Part shown: positions 35,656-44,563 of the stretch, one piece after another
How the letters are laid out: the number at the start of each line of letters is the position of its first letter
How positions within the stretch are numbered: the first letter of the stretch is position 1
Assembly: GCF_026011715.1 (NCBI RefSeq)
Contig: NZ_BRVM01000016.1
Span: 17,935 to 81,934 of the forward strand
Length of the DNA stretch: 64,000 nucleotides
DNA from: Cytobacillus sp. NCCP-133
GTDB taxonomy: Bacteria; Bacillota; Bacilli; Bacillales; Cytobacillaceae
Direction of reading: 5' to 3'
Notes under the pieces: model-generated
Database searches by the model: none
Seen by the model: only the letters and a program-made list of their open reading frames with translations
What the model was told of the DNA's origin: nothing
Position numbers and translations under genes: made by a program

Positions 35656-36523
35656 ATATTTTCTTTACGATATTAAAATATTCCTCTAGTGTCCATTTTT
35701 TTTCAAAAATAACTTTAGCTGCATTTTCTCCAACATAGCGGAAATGCCAAGGTTCATATTTATAACCCGTTATGCTTTCTTTTCCTTTTTGATAACGGAG
35801 TATGAATCCGTATCGATGAGCATTTTCTGCCAGCCACTTGCCTTCCTTTGTTTCACCAAATTTCTCGGATAGCTCCAAATTGGCACTTCGGCTCGAAATA
35901 TCCATCGTAAGGCCTGTCTGGTGTTCACTGGTTCCTGGAACAGCAACTGCTTGCATTGCCTTTTCCTCCCCAACTCGTGTAACCTCAGCATCAAAAACTT
36001 GAGATTGCCTATCATACGAACGATAGCCTGAGACGGCAAAAAGCTCCACTCCGGTCTGCTGTGCTCCTTTAAACAGATTTTCCAGTGCAGCAGCAGCATC
36101 CTGCCGCATATAGCTCTTTTCAAGATTTAAATTCCCATAAGAAAATGATACATCCGGAATAACCAATTGAGAAGGTTCATAATCATCCGGCAAACTGAAC
36201 TGTTTATTGACAAGAACCATCACATTGTCTGGATTTTGAATTACATTTTTTCCGTTTACTGCTTTTATATCATTAAAATACGAAGCTTCCAAAGATAGAG
36301 AATCTTTTTCTAGGGAAGATTGCTTTGATTTATCATGACTTGCTTCCATCGAAGCACTCTCTTCCTCAATGGATTGTTCAGGAACTTCTTCTATGCTCTG
36401 CTCTTTTTTCAGGAACGGTATTTTTTCGATTAGCGGTTCCACTTTCTCTATATAAGGGTCAAGCTGGCTGCACCCGGATAGCAGTATGCCTAGCGTTCCC
36501 GCTAATATTAAGATCTTTTTCAT
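35654..36523 (-). CDS. D-alanyl-D-alanine carboxypeptidase of VanY family (YodJ-like lipoprotein)
   Basis: 289 residues: lipobox LSGC (Cys18), low-complexity Glu/Ser linker (40-75), then an M15B peptidase domain with SGYRSYDRQ, zinc ligands in GTSEHQTGLTMDIS and the final EPWHFRYVG. It trims D-Ala from peptidoglycan stem peptides outside the membrane. Position next to deoD and yodL matches B. subtilis yodJ. Confidence 0.9.
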   Translation of the reverse strand: MKKILILAGTLGILLSGCSQLDPYIEKVEPLIEKIPFLKKEQSIEEVPEQSIEEESASMEASHDKSKQSSLEKDSLSLEASYFNDIKAVNGKNVIQNPDNVMVLVNKQFSLPDDYEPSQLVIPDVSFSYGNLNLEKSYMRQDAAAALENLFKGAQQTGVELFAVSGYRSYDRQSQVFDAEVTRVGEEKAMQAVAVPGTSEHQTGLTMDISSRSANLELSEKFGETKEGKWLAENAHRYGFILRYQKGKESITGYKYEPWHFRYVGENAAKVIFEKKWTLEEYFNIVKKI

Positions 36524-36691
36524 TCAATTCACCTATCTTTATATTTCTTTGCAACAGTACTATTTTAACACTCCGCGTCAACTATTCCATCCTTGAGGAA
36601 AAAACAGGACCATCGGCTCAAAATGAAGGAATATTTTTAATTTGTATTTTATGCCAGAATCATTTAATTTTAACCTGAAAAAAGACAAAAA

Positions 36692-36712
36692 CTGGCTCAT
36701 TAGATGAACCAG
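36692..36712 (-). terminator. Terminator of deoD
   Basis: CTGGCTCA/TGAACCAG stem (one mismatch), followed on the minus strand by TTTTTG. Confidence 0.75.
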
Positions 36713-36722
36713 CCCAATGTTT

Positions 36723-37427
36723 TTATTCCTTGATTACAGCTTCCAATGCAACTTCAATCATTTCATTAAAAGTTGTTTGTCTTTCTTCTGCTGTTGTCTC
36801 TTCTCCAGTTAGGATATGGTCACTTACTGTCAGGACGGATAATGCCTTTCGGGCAAATTTCGCGGCAAGCGTATACAGAGCAGCTGTCTCCATTTCAATG
36901 GCAAGGATTTGATATTTAGCCCATTTTTCAAGTTCTGAGTTGTCATTATAAAACATATCCGCAGTGAACACATTTCCAACCTTTAGATTTAACCCTTTCT
37001 CCACCCCAGCATCATACGCTTTTTTCAGCAGGTCGAAGTTAGCTGTTGGAGCAAAATCCACTCCGCCGAAAGTAAGCCTGTTCATCTGGGAGTCCGTAGA
37101 AGAACTCATTGCCAAAATAACATCCCGGACTTTTACATCCTTTTGGATTGCACCGCAAGTTCCAACACGAATTAAATTTTGTACATTATAGCTCTGCATT
37201 AGTTCATTAATGTAAATAGAGATTGAAGGAACACCCATGCCCGTCCCCTGTACAGAAATGCGCTTGCCTTTATAGTTTCCTGTATAGCCGAACATGTTGC
37301 GGACTTCGTTATAGCATTCTGCGTTTTCCAAGAATGTTTCTGCAATATATTTTGCACGTAACGGATCTCCCGGAAGCAGGACCGTTTCCGCAATTTGACC
37401 TTCTTTAGCACCAATATGTACACTCAT
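36723..37427 (-). CDS. deoD: Purine nucleoside phosphorylase
   Basis: The 234-residue trimeric/hexameric high-molecular-mass PNP cleaves purine (deoxy)ribonucleosides with phosphate. [55 protein letters not shown] and [12 protein letters not shown] are all present and closely match B. subtilis DeoD. The ATG is 9 nt after GGAGG; the adjacent TTG (37430) is also possible. Confidence 0.96.
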   Translation of the reverse strand: MSVHIGAKEGQIAETVLLPGDPLRAKYIAETFLENAECYNEVRNMFGYTGNYKGKRISVQGTGMGVPSISIYINELMQSYNVQNLIRVGTCGAIQKDVKVRDVILAMSSSTDSQMNRLTFGGVDFAPTANFDLLKKAYDAGVEKGLNLKVGNVFTADMFYNDNSELEKWAKYQILAIEMETAALYTLAAKFARKALSVLTVSDHILTGEETTAEERQTTFNEMIEVALEAVIKE

Positions 37428-37581
37428 CAAACATAACCTCCAATTCGTTCTGAAGCCTCTGTAAATGCTTTCAAATCACACTATACCATATGTAGCAAGA
37501 ACATAGAAATAAATAAGCAAAAGCATGTTTTTTCCCTATTCGGGAAAGCTATCATTAGCTTTTCCAAAGGAGGTTCTGAAC

Positions 37582-37710
37582 ATGCCACAAAAAGGGATGA
37601 GCAAAAAGCTGAGACAGGCCGTTCAGCATGCCAATGAAACAAACCCGTCTTCAAGAGCTAATACTGAACCGCATACATCAAAAACTGTCAAAACAAAAAG
37701 CAATCGATAA
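37582..37710 (+). CDS. Small basic hydrophilic protein (42 residues)
   Basis: ATG 8 nt after AAAGGAGG. The product begins MPQKGMSKKLRQAVQHANET and ends in a Ser/Thr/Lys-rich tail. It is short, basic and disordered, in the style of minor small acid-soluble or spore core proteins, but no family could be named. Fifteen bp separate it from a second small gene, so they form a pair. Confidence 0.65.
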   Translation: MPQKGMSKKLRQAVQHANETNPSSRANTEPHTSKTVKTKSNR

Positions 37711-37725
37711 TTTGGAGGGATTCAG

Positions 37726-37875
37726 ATGGGCAAAAAGCATCGCAACCGCATAAATTCGCCAAAGAAGAATAATCATATACCTGCCGAAGCCATAATCGCC
37801 GAACAAGAAGCCCATGGTAAAGAATATACGGCCAATAAGCGCAAAAACAGCCCAGGGTCCAACATAACGGAATAA
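37726..37875 (+). CDS. Small basic hydrophilic protein (49 residues)
   Basis: ATG 6 nt after GGAGGG. The product runs MGKKHRNRINSPKKNNHIPA, then EAIIAEQEAHGKEYTANKRK, and is lysine/asparagine-rich and probably unstructured. It is followed by a terminator. It may be a sporulation-related small protein; that is inferred from composition and neighbourhood only. Confidence 0.65.
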   Translation: MGKKHRNRINSPKKNNHIPAEAIIAEQEAHGKEYTANKRKNSPGSNITE

Positions 37876-37884
37876 ATACGAAAA

Positions 37885-37904
37885 AGGAGGACAGCTGTCC
37901 TCCT
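37885..37904. terminator. Bidirectional terminator
   Basis: Perfect palindrome AGGAGGACAG/CTGTCCTCCT. T-rich on the minus strand, it ends yodL and the small-gene pair. Confidence 0.8.
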
Positions 37905-37917
37905 CTCATAAATTTTG

Positions 37918-38226
37918 TTAACGGATATGTATTCGATTTATTTCTTCCCATCCGCCAGGCTTAAGCTGATAATAATACTGCCCTCTTCGTCCTTCATCAA
38001 TATAAAGAATGTCTCCCGTCGAAATAAACCGGCCGGTAAAGTCAAATGGAATTCTGTCTGGTACATTAAACCTTCTAAAAACATTATCAAGGCATTCCTC
38101 ATGGGTCGATCCTTCAACATTCAAGCGGTAAACTTGCTGAAACCCTTTTTTGTCCCTGAACTTGGGTGTTTGGAATATCGTCACATCATACTCTTTCCTT
38201 CTGATTCTCGTTAACTCCTTCAGCAT
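37918..38226 (-). CDS. yodL: YodL-like protein
   Basis: 102 residues with the YodL pattern YDVTIFQTPKF, VYRLNVEGSTHEECLDNVF and STGDILYIDEGRRGQYYYQL, ending GGWEEINRI. B. subtilis YodL affects cell shape by acting on MreB-type proteins when produced during sporulation. Position next to deoD agrees. GGGGG serves as SD, 7 nt before the ATG. Confidence 0.78.
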   Translation of the reverse strand: MLKELTRIRRKEYDVTIFQTPKFRDKKGFQQVYRLNVEGSTHEECLDNVFRRFNVPDRIPFDFTGRFISTGDILYIDEGRRGQYYYQLKPGGWEEINRIHIR

Positions 38227-38610
38227 ACAGCATCCCCCTCTGTTTTGTGATAAACCCTTGTTTGTTAGTGGTAAAAAAATTCTACAATTGGATTTGAATT
38301 TTTCTATGTTTCTTGGCCGCTTGATGTATAGTGGCTTTTTTGCTGATGGTGTGATTTCTGGCTCTATGGACCCTTCATGGCGACCTTTTCGTGGCTGCCG
38401 ACATCATTTCCTGCTTCATTAATCTTCGCAACAACATTTCAGCTACTGCTGACGCAAATTTCGTCTTCATCCCCTATCTGGCAGTCGATTTCACTCCTCA
38501 TATTCCAATTTTCAGGCTTTTTATATGATTATTGTTAAATTAGCTATTTTCCATGTCGTTTCCTTTATCAAAATTATTCTAGTTTTGTCGATTTTAGAGT
38601 ATTTTTATTA

Positions 38611-38624
38611 ATAAAGCGCTTTCA
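38611..38624 (-). promoter_or_regulatory. Candidate cre (CcpA) site upstream of the phosphodiesterase gene
   Basis: TGAAAGCGCTTTAT on the minus strand (palindromic core also read on plus) matches the catabolite-responsive element TGWAANCGNTNWCA except at one position. It lies 55 bp upstream of the TTG start, in a 450-bp gap that otherwise shows only low-complexity sequence. Confidence 0.5.
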
Positions 38625-38678
38625 AACAAGTCAATCCCGCATAGTATATAAAAAAGACATTTATTGGAGTGATGAAAA

Positions 38679-39548
38679 TTGGGGGTTTTTAAAAAGCCAT
38701 TTTTATTTTCGTTCATAACCGGACTGCTTTTGATGACTATCTCTTACTTTTTTCAGCCTCTTATGCCATTTCAATCCATAGCACATAGAGGAGCTTCAGC
38801 ATATGCTCCGGAAAACACGATCGCTTCATTTGAAAAAGCAGTTGAATTAGGTTTCGACTATATTGAATTAGATGTGAGGTTCAGCAAAGATGGACACCTT
38901 GTAGTGATTCATGATGCTAATGTAAAACGAACTACTGATGGGAAAGGCTTTGTTGGAGATTTGACGGTTAAGGAAATTAAGAAACTTGATGCAGGTTCAT
39001 GGTTTTCTTCTGCATACGAAGGGGAGCGCATTCCCTTGCTTAACGAGGTAATAGAACGCTTTAGCGGACAAATTGGGCTGTTAATTGAGATGAAAGCTCC
39101 AGAAAACCAGCCTCGCATGACAGAAGTCCTCGCAGAAATGCTAAATAGCTGCACTCAAGAAAGCAAGCTTGTAAAAAATATAAAAGTGCAATCCTTCCAT
39201 GTAAATGAATTGAAAAAGTTTCATCAGCTGGCCCCGGATATCCCTGCAGGCATACTCCTGAGTAAACAGCTTGATCTGTTTCATCTGGCTTCTTACCGTT
39301 CATTTGCCTCCTTCCTATCTGTCCACCATCTTCTACTCTCCAAATCCTTTGTCTCACAAGCTGAATTATTCGGATATGATATCTACTCCTGGACTGTAAA
39401 AAAACAATACCAATTTGCAGACATGCAGCGCCTTGGCGTGCATGGAATCATTTCTGATGAAGAGAAGAGACTGCCTGATTCCCGTCTGTATGCATTAATA
39501 ACTCCCTTTTTGAAGGGACAGGATTTTCTTAAAACCTTATTGACTTAA
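38679..39548 (+). CDS. Membrane-anchored glycerophosphodiester phosphodiesterase
   Basis: 289 residues: N-terminal membrane segment (about 8-27), then the GDPD TIM barrel with metal/catalytic motifs SIAHRGASAYAPENTIASF and ELDVRFSKDGHLVVIHD, and EMKAPE. It hydrolyses glycerophosphodiesters to sn-glycerol 3-phosphate and an alcohol at the cell surface. The start is a TTG 6 nt after GGAGTGA. The barrel ends near residue 265, followed by a short unusual tail. A possible cre site upstream fits carbon control. Confidence 0.87.
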   Translation: MGVFKKPFLFSFITGLLLMTISYFFQPLMPFQSIAHRGASAYAPENTIASFEKAVELGFDYIELDVRFSKDGHLVVIHDANVKRTTDGKGFVGDLTVKEIKKLDAGSWFSSAYEGERIPLLNEVIERFSGQIGLLIEMKAPENQPRMTEVLAEMLNSCTQESKLVKNIKVQSFHVNELKKFHQLAPDIPAGILLSKQLDLFHLASYRSFASFLSVHHLLLSKSFVSQAELFGYDIYSWTVKKQYQFADMQRLGVHGIISDEEKRLPDSRLYALITPFLKGQDFLKTLLT

Positions 39549-39553
39549 AATAA

Positions 39554-39580
39554 AAAACGATGGGCTTTTCCCATCGTTTT
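39554..39580. terminator. Bidirectional terminator between the phosphodiesterase gene and spo0M
   Basis: AAAACGATGGG/CCCATCGTTTT stem with a T-rich loop. Confidence 0.92.
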
Positions 39581-39590
39581 TCAATATTCA

Positions 39591-40361
39591 TCAGGCATAT
39601 CTCGCAATCACAGATTGCAGTTTTTGCTGCATATATGGAATATCGCCATTTGTTACAGTAAGCCGTACAAAAGATTCATCCATTTCAAGCGCCTCAGCCA
39701 GGAAACCACCAAATCCCCTTGCTCTCCGGTCTACCTGCATAAGGATCTCGGTTTCTCCGCCTGGCTGTGGGAAAAATACTACTTCCAATTCATCAAGCCG
39801 TCCTATGAATGATCCGGAGACTGGAACAAATTCAAACTCCTGTATAAATGGCAGCCTGCGGCGAAGACGGTGTGGCGCCTGCTCACATTCGGCTTCTCTT
39901 AATCGGAAGCCCATACTGGATACAGTGTTTAAAACGGATTCCATTAACGGATTTGGAACCACTCTTATATAGTCCTTATCTGTAGGGTCCACTGAATTTT
40001 TAATATCGAGGCCAGTCGCAACCCAAATTTTTGTTTTTCCAAAAGATAAGGGTGTATCACTTGGAAGGTTAAAAGTAAAAGGGATTTTCCTTCGTTCATT
40101 TGCTGCGAGTGTGAAAGACTTTGCCAGCCTGAAGCGGTCAATCAATCCGGAAACTGTATATTTTTTACCTTCGGATTCCTTGATATATGTTGTATTTAAA
40201 GAAAGGTAAATATCATCAATTTTCTGCTCGGTATTCCCTCCTAAAATCTCAAGGACTCCTTTTAAATCTTCTCCCGGTGAGACTGTATCTCTTTCCAGCT
40301 TTGTATCAACTTTAGCCGATCCAATTCCCACACTTGCCAAAACTTTGTTAAAAAATGACAT
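39591..40361 (-). CDS. spo0M: Sporulation-control protein Spo0M
   Basis: 256 residues of the Spo0M (arrestin-like) family: MSFFNKVLASVGIGSAKVDT, VSPGEDLKGVLEILGG, IPFTFNLPSDTP and a C-terminal R-A-R-G-F-G-G-F-L-A segment. In B. subtilis it modulates early sporulation and cell-division functions and is transcribed with sigma-H; no sigma-H promoter could be assigned here. SD GGGAGAG. It is monocistronic. Confidence 0.93.
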   Translation of the reverse strand: MSFFNKVLASVGIGSAKVDTKLERDTVSPGEDLKGVLEILGGNTEQKIDDIYLSLNTTYIKESEGKKYTVSGLIDRFRLAKSFTLAANERRKIPFTFNLPSDTPLSFGKTKIWVATGLDIKNSVDPTDKDYIRVVPNPLMESVLNTVSSMGFRLREAECEQAPHRLRRRLPFIQEFEFVPVSGSFIGRLDELEVVFFPQPGGETEILMQVDRRARGFGGFLAEALEMDESFVRLTVTNGDIPYMQQKLQSVIARYA

Positions 40362-40611
40362 GTTATTCTCTCCCTAACCAATTTTATATTTATTACATTA
40401 TATCTGGAGGTTTTACCTTTCACCTGCAAACATTTTTAACCTTTTCAGCGGCTTTTACTATATATTAACAAAACACTTCTTTCAAAAAGGTATACGTTTA
40501 TATAGAAAAAAAGTTTCATTTTTTCAGAAGGCTGCAAAGAATTTTTTTCACTTGCTGATAAAGTATTTTCTTTATGTATACCTGCGTTCAATCCCTCTCC
40601 TTCTCTGCAGC

Positions 40612-40646
40612 AAAAAAATGACGAGCACGTTCCCCGTCATTTTTTT
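40612..40646 (-). terminator. Terminator of yozD
   Basis: AAAAAAATGACG/CGTCATTTTTTT around an 11-nt loop, on the minus strand after the stop codon. Confidence 0.85.
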
Positions 40647-40650
40647 TATA

Positions 40651-40824
40651 TTATTCTTCTTCGACTTCTTCATCAATAATGCATTTTTGCAATAAGTACT
40701 CAAAGGTTATATCCGCAAGTTCATCCAATTCTCCTTCAGTAGGCACATATCCCCTTTTTGCCAGCTCATGAAAGAAAAATTCTGCAATCTCTTCCGTATC
40801 AATCACAACTTCTATTTCCTTCAC
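40651..40824 (-). CDS. yozD: YozD-like small acidic protein
   Basis: 57 residues, GTG start (40822-40824) 7 nt after AAGGGGG, giving MKEIEVVIDTEEIAEFF. The upstream part of the frame overlaps the SD and is excluded. It matches B. subtilis YozD in sequence, length and position in the yod region. The function is unknown. Confidence 0.78.
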   Translation of the reverse strand: MKEIEVVIDTEEIAEFFFHELAKRGYVPTEGELDELADITFEYLLQKCIIDEEVEEE

Positions 40825-41019
40825 AGCATCGCCCCCTTTGTACAAAATGTATGTTGGTTCCCCTTATTTCATGCAAAACAACTGTCAGAAAAGTCTCATT
40901 CTTTATTTATCTATGAATTTATTAACCTTTGGCATTTTATTTGATTTTGGACATACATATGGGATTAACAGCTATAAATGATCAGTTGCAAAGAAAACGA
41001 TTCGGGGGAGAGAAATAAA

Positions 41020-41181
41020 ATGACCAGTATATCCAGACTAGCCGCTCTAATAAAAGAAGATGTCAATAACGAAGAAAGCTTAATCGTTGATTTATTTAGC
41101 AATCTATTAAATGGATGGTACAAACTTGTAGTTTGGTTCGGTGTTCCTTTTTTAATCTATATATTGATGTCCTGGTATTGA
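41020..41181 (+). CDS. Small single-pass membrane protein (53 residues)
   Basis: ATG 9 nt after GGGGGAG. The product begins MTSISRLAALIKEDVNNEES and ends with one membrane segment (WYKLVVWFGVPFLIYILM). An earlier in-frame ATG at 40978 has no SD. Unknown function; it is convergent with yodN. Confidence 0.6.
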   Translation: MTSISRLAALIKEDVNNEESLIVDLFSNLLNGWYKLVVWFGVPFLIYILMSWY

Positions 41182-41186
41182 ATTAT

Positions 41187-41882
41187 TTAAACTGTGCTCT
41201 TTCCATCATTATTGGCAAGGTGCTTTAGTTTTCTAAGAATGACCCGCATGATATGTTTGTAATCATCATCATGAAACATTTCATAAAGAATACGATAATC
41301 ATTATAGATATCAAGCAAACCATCAATTAGCAATTTTTTTTCTTTTATGCCTTCGAGCAGTTCCTTTTCAGCCTTGCGGAATGAAAGCGCTGATTCCTTT
41401 AATTCAGGCAGCTTTTCCTTTTTGTTGATCATATAAAGAAGTCCCAGCTTTTGGATAAATGCATCTGCACTTTCTGCATCCGCAACAAGCGTCAGTTCCT
41501 CTTCTCCTGCCTCCAGCCATTCCCCGTCATTTATTCTGGAGAGCTCATAAATAACATCTTCCCATGCATCTTCTTTGTATCTCCAAATCTCAGTCCTGAA
41601 GCCTACTATTTTGAAAAGATCCGAACCATACCCCTTGACTTGGACAAGGTCTCCAAAAAAGTATTTGTATTCGATATCAATGTGCTCCTTTTCCATGATC
41701 TCACCTTCATACTCAGAGAGCAGCTGAAGGCTGGATTCCATATAGAGACCTTCACTTTTATTGACTTCATAGACGTACATATCATCAAGCCACTTGACGT
41801 CTGTCACTTTTCCAACTGTTCCGTAAATAGTGATCACAACTGTATCACCGACTTTGTACTTTGGTTTTTTCCTTTTGCTCAT
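41187..41882 (-). CDS. yodN: YodN-like protein
   Basis: 231 residues. The start is ATG 41880-41882 (SD GAGAGG, 8 nt), giving MSKRKKPKYKVGDTVVITIYG. A KOW-like or SH3-like strand set occupies the first 60 residues and again about 75-120 (FFGDLVQVKGYGSDLFKI, then ETEIWRYKEDAWEDVIYEL-type block), and a helical C-terminus follows. It resembles B. subtilis YodN in sequence and position. No function is established. Confidence 0.72.
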   Translation of the reverse strand: MSKRKKPKYKVGDTVVITIYGTVGKVTDVKWLDDMYVYEVNKSEGLYMESSLQLLSEYEGEIMEKEHIDIEYKYFFGDLVQVKGYGSDLFKIVGFRTEIWRYKEDAWEDVIYELSRINDGEWLEAGEEELTLVADAESADAFIQKLGLLYMINKKEKLPELKESALSFRKAEKELLEGIKEKKLLIDGLLDIYNDYRILYEMFHDDDYKHIMRVILRKLKHLANNDGKSTV

Positions 41883-42062
41883 GTCCTCCATCCTCTCAGA
41901 CCTGAGTCGTGAGTATTGAATACAATAGTATATGCACATTTTCTAAAAATCGTCCGTAGGTTGATGATAATCGAAGCCGAAAGCGGGGCTTTTTCGGAGA
42001 TCCCATCTAACTCAATTCCAATAAACAGGGTACTAAACTATAATATGCTTGAAATTAAAAAA

Positions 42063-42081
42063 CACTCCTTTTTCAGGAGTG
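42063..42081 (-). terminator. Terminator after yozE
   Basis: CACTCCT/AGGAGTG stem followed on the minus strand by TTTTTT. Confidence 0.85.
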
Positions 42082-42115
42082 CTTGGAGTTTCTCAATCAT
42101 TAAAGGCTTTGGACC

Positions 42116-42337
42116 TCAGCTTTCGGAAAATACATAAAGCTCCCATGCTTCATCAAAGACTGACATGCTTTCCAAGTAAAAGCCGCTTAATTCCAGGTAT
42201 GAGCTGATTTCATCATAATCATAAGAGGTTTTCGGGAAGCTGTGATCCTCGTATGCGTGGTTAGCAAAGTGGCTAATGCTATCCAATGGTTTAGGATGCC
42301 TGTATTTCATTAAAAAGTGATAAAAGGTTTTTGACAT
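42116..42337 (-). CDS. yozE: YozE family (DUF1250) protein
   Basis: 73 residues, nearly the whole SAM-like YozE fold: FYHFLMKYRHPKPLDSISHFA, EDHSFPKTSYDYDEISSYLEL and a C-terminal FDEAWELY. The SD GGAAGGGG precedes the ATG. The family is widespread in Bacilli with no known role. Confidence 0.85.
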   Translation of the reverse strand: MSKTFYHFLMKYRHPKPLDSISHFANHAYEDHSFPKTSYDYDEISSYLELSGFYLESMSVFDEAWELYVFSES

Positions 42338-42438
42338 AATTACCCCTTCCCCATCAATTATCGGTCGTTTATTTTACTTAATACTATAAGGGATTTATGC
42401 TTACTGCGTCTACTCATCAAAGATTTTTGCACAAAAAA

Positions 42439-42467
42439 AACAACCCGTTCAATCATTACGGGTTGTT
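42439..42467. terminator. Bidirectional terminator after kamA-yokU
   Basis: AACAACCCGT/ACGGGTTGTT stem, minus strand followed by eight T. It lies 160 bp after yokU; the intervening stretch has no supported gene. Confidence 0.88.
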
Positions 42468-42627
42468 TCCCTATTTATTTCTATCGATCGGTTTTCGCTA
42501 TTTCTTTAATAGCCCAAATAATATTAAATGTGAGAATTGCTATGGAAACAGGTACTGTATTAATCGATAGAATTTGTGACGAACAGGTGAAGAAAATACG
42601 AACATTTTTCTGACTTTGATTTATCTC

Positions 42628-42912
42628 CTAGGAAGTAAAGTCAAAATAGTTTCTCTTAAGCAGTCTCGGCTGCTCCATCAGCTGAGTGTAACTGATTTCT
42701 TTTCCGATTTTTTTCGTATCGATTAAAAATAGCTGATCCTCGATTTCTTTTATAAGTTCATCAGGCTGATAAACCATGTCGCAATCATTGCAGACTGTGG
42801 AAGGTGTTTCATTAATTTGAATCGCCCGAGTTCCATCTGGAAGCTCCCAATAAACGGTTTCCCTGCTATTAGCAATATTATTGCTTTCGCACCATGCGCA
42901 TTTACTTTCCAT
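42628..42912 (-). CDS. yokU: YokU-like zinc-binding protein
   Basis: 94 residues with two Cys pairs: CAWCESNNIANSRETVYWEL and VCNDCDMVYQPDELI, the YgiT/YokU zinc-finger arrangement. AGGAGG is 6 nt before the ATG. It lies 10 bp after kamA and is co-transcribed with it, as in B. subtilis where yokU neighbours kamA. Confidence 0.85.
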   Translation of the reverse strand: MESKCAWCESNNIANSRETVYWELPDGTRAIQINETPSTVCNDCDMVYQPDELIKEIEDQLFLIDTKKIGKEISYTQLMEQPRLLKRNYFDFTS

Positions 42913-42922
42913 TTTCAGCCTC

Positions 42923-44362
42923 CTATTCCTTGGTTGCTGCAGTCTTTACATCTGCTGCATCTGCTGCAGCTGTTGGGCCCTGCTTTGTCTGCTGGGCTTT
43001 AAATTTCTTTTCTTTTAATTCATCCCTTTTATCGCGCTTATCTTTTAAAGAACTGTGTGAAGGATCGCTGTCATACTTTTCGCGGCGATCCAGTCTTGCC
43101 AGACCTTCAGGCACGAGGTTAAATTGCTGGTCATTCATCAGGGCTGCTATACCCACATTTGATTTTTTCTCTTCCATATCTGTATAAATTTCTTTAAAGT
43201 AGCCTTCCGCCCGGCCAGGAACATAGTTTTCCGGTTCCGGATAAGAGGTGATTACACCTTCAAAGTTGCGGAGCACCACTTTGTCGGCGCTTTGCGAGAT
43301 CAAATAATTGGGCTGCAGGGAGATCTTCCCGCCGCCGCCAGGTGCATCGACCACAAAAGTCGGAACAGCATAGCCTGATGTATGTCCCCTTAACCCTTCA
43401 ATAATTTCCAGTCCTTTGGAAACTGGTGCACGGAAATGGCCGATTCCTTCTGAAAGATCACACTGGTAAATGTAATAAGGCCTGACTCGTATTTTAACAA
43501 GGTCATGCATCAGCTTTTTCATAATTGGAACGCTATCGTTAATCCCAGCAAGAATAACGGATTGATTTCCTACGGGAACTCCGGCATTGGCTAACATTTC
43601 ACATGCTCTCTTTGAATCTTCAGTAATTTCAATGGAAGTATTAAAATGTGTATTTAACCAGACAGGATGATACTTCTTTAAAATATTGCAAAGGTTTTCA
43701 GTGATTCGCTGCGGAAATACAACCGGGGCTCTTGTGCCAATTCGAATGATTTCTACATGGTCGATTTCCCGTAGATTTTTCAAAATATATTCAAGGATAT
43801 TATCATTAATTAATAGGCCATCACCGCCAGAAATGAGTACGTCCCTGACCTGTGTTGCACTTCGTATATATTCAATTGCAGCATCAAGCTGTTTTTTCGG
43901 CACTCCCATTCCAATTTGGCCGGAGAATCTTCTTCTTGTACAATAACGGCAATACATCGAACATTGGTTTGTTACCAGAAACAAAACCCGGTCAGGGTAG
44001 CGGTGTGTCAGGCCAGGGACTGGAGAGTCTTCATCCTCATGCAGCGGATCTTCAAGATCATATTTTGTTTTATAGATTTCTTTTGAGATCGGAACGGATT
44101 GCATTCTCACCGGGCACCGCGGGTCATCCGGATTCATAAGCGATGCATAATAAGGTGTAATATTTAATGGAATGGTCTTTGTTGAAATTTTTACTCCTTC
44201 TTCCTCTTCAGGTGTAAGATTAATGACCTTTTTCAGGTCATCAACTGTACGAATGGTGTTCGTCAGCTGCCAAAGCCAATCATTCCACTGTTCCTCCTTG
44301 ACACTCTTCCATAGGTCTATATCTTTCCAGTGCCTATCTGGTTTGTATAAAAAGTTTTTCAT
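42923..44362 (-). CDS. kamA: Lysine 2,3-aminomutase
   Basis: A 479-residue radical-SAM, PLP-dependent enzyme that interconverts L-alpha-lysine and L-beta-lysine. The [4Fe-4S] motif is CSMYCRYC (Cys134, 138, 141). DVLISGGDGLL and the PLP-Lys region GGGGKISLQPNYLI are present, with HFNTSIEIT in the middle. The C-terminal 60 residues are charged and low-complexity and extend past the core. It is transcribed from a sigma-54 type promoter (44401-44417) 39 bp upstream of the start, followed by yokU. GGGGG SD. Confidence 0.95.
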   Translation of the reverse strand: MKNFLYKPDRHWKDIDLWKSVKEEQWNDWLWQLTNTIRTVDDLKKVINLTPEEEEGVKISTKTIPLNITPYYASLMNPDDPRCPVRMQSVPISKEIYKTKYDLEDPLHEDEDSPVPGLTHRYPDRVLFLVTNQCSMYCRYCTRRRFSGQIGMGVPKKQLDAAIEYIRSATQVRDVLISGGDGLLINDNILEYILKNLREIDHVEIIRIGTRAPVVFPQRITENLCNILKKYHPVWLNTHFNTSIEITEDSKRACEMLANAGVPVGNQSVILAGINDSVPIMKKLMHDLVKIRVRPYYIYQCDLSEGIGHFRAPVSKGLEIIEGLRGHTSGYAVPTFVVDAPGGGGKISLQPNYLISQSADKVVLRNFEGVITSYPEPENYVPGRAEGYFKEIYTDMEEKKSNVGIAALMNDQQFNLVPEGLARLDRREKYDSDPSHSSLKDKRDKRDELKEKKFKAQQTKQGPTAAADAADVKTAATKE

Positions 44363-44400
44363 TCAAATTCCCCCTGTGTGAGTTTCTTTTCTAATAATCT

Positions 44401-44417
44401 TGCAAGAACCATGCCAA
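44401..44417 (-). promoter_or_regulatory. Sigma-54 (-24/-12) promoter of kamA
   Basis: On the minus strand: TTGGCATG-GTTC-TTGCA. This carries the GG and GC dinucleotides exactly 10 nt apart and matches the sigma-54 consensus TTGGCACG-N4-TTGCW at all but one position. It is about 40 nt upstream of the kamA start. A sigma-54 activator gene lies directly upstream (44564-45991). Confidence 0.85.
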
Positions 44418-44523
44418 TTATTTTAATATTTGTATAATTATATGAAAAGGAGAGATGAAGGGAAGATTTTCATCATTGAAGAGGCTGTTGCATAACAAAG
44501 TTTCACATAGAGCAAAAAAAAAA

Positions 44524-44539
44524 TGCCGATTATCCGGCA
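44524..44539 (-). terminator. Terminator of the sigma-54 activator gene
   Basis: TGCCG/CGGCA stem followed on the minus strand by nine or ten T. Confidence 0.8.
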
Positions 44540-44563
44540 CTGAACAGGTTTCCTAAACTGGTT

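Noticed and set aside
38227..38678. Coding or repeat content in the 450-bp gap upstream of the phosphodiesterase gene
   Set aside because: Short frames only, with no SD or protein-like pattern; an intergenic repeat is possible but could not be shown.
40362..40500. Sigma-H promoter of spo0M
   Set aside because: No convincing RnAGGAwWW/GAATww pair; the known B. subtilis regulation cannot be assumed here.
42480..42627. Minus-strand open stretch after yokU with a membrane-like segment (VPVSIAILTFNIIWAIKE)
   Set aside because: It has no ATG, GTG or TTG start and runs in frame from the yokU stop codon; probably chance or a decayed tail.
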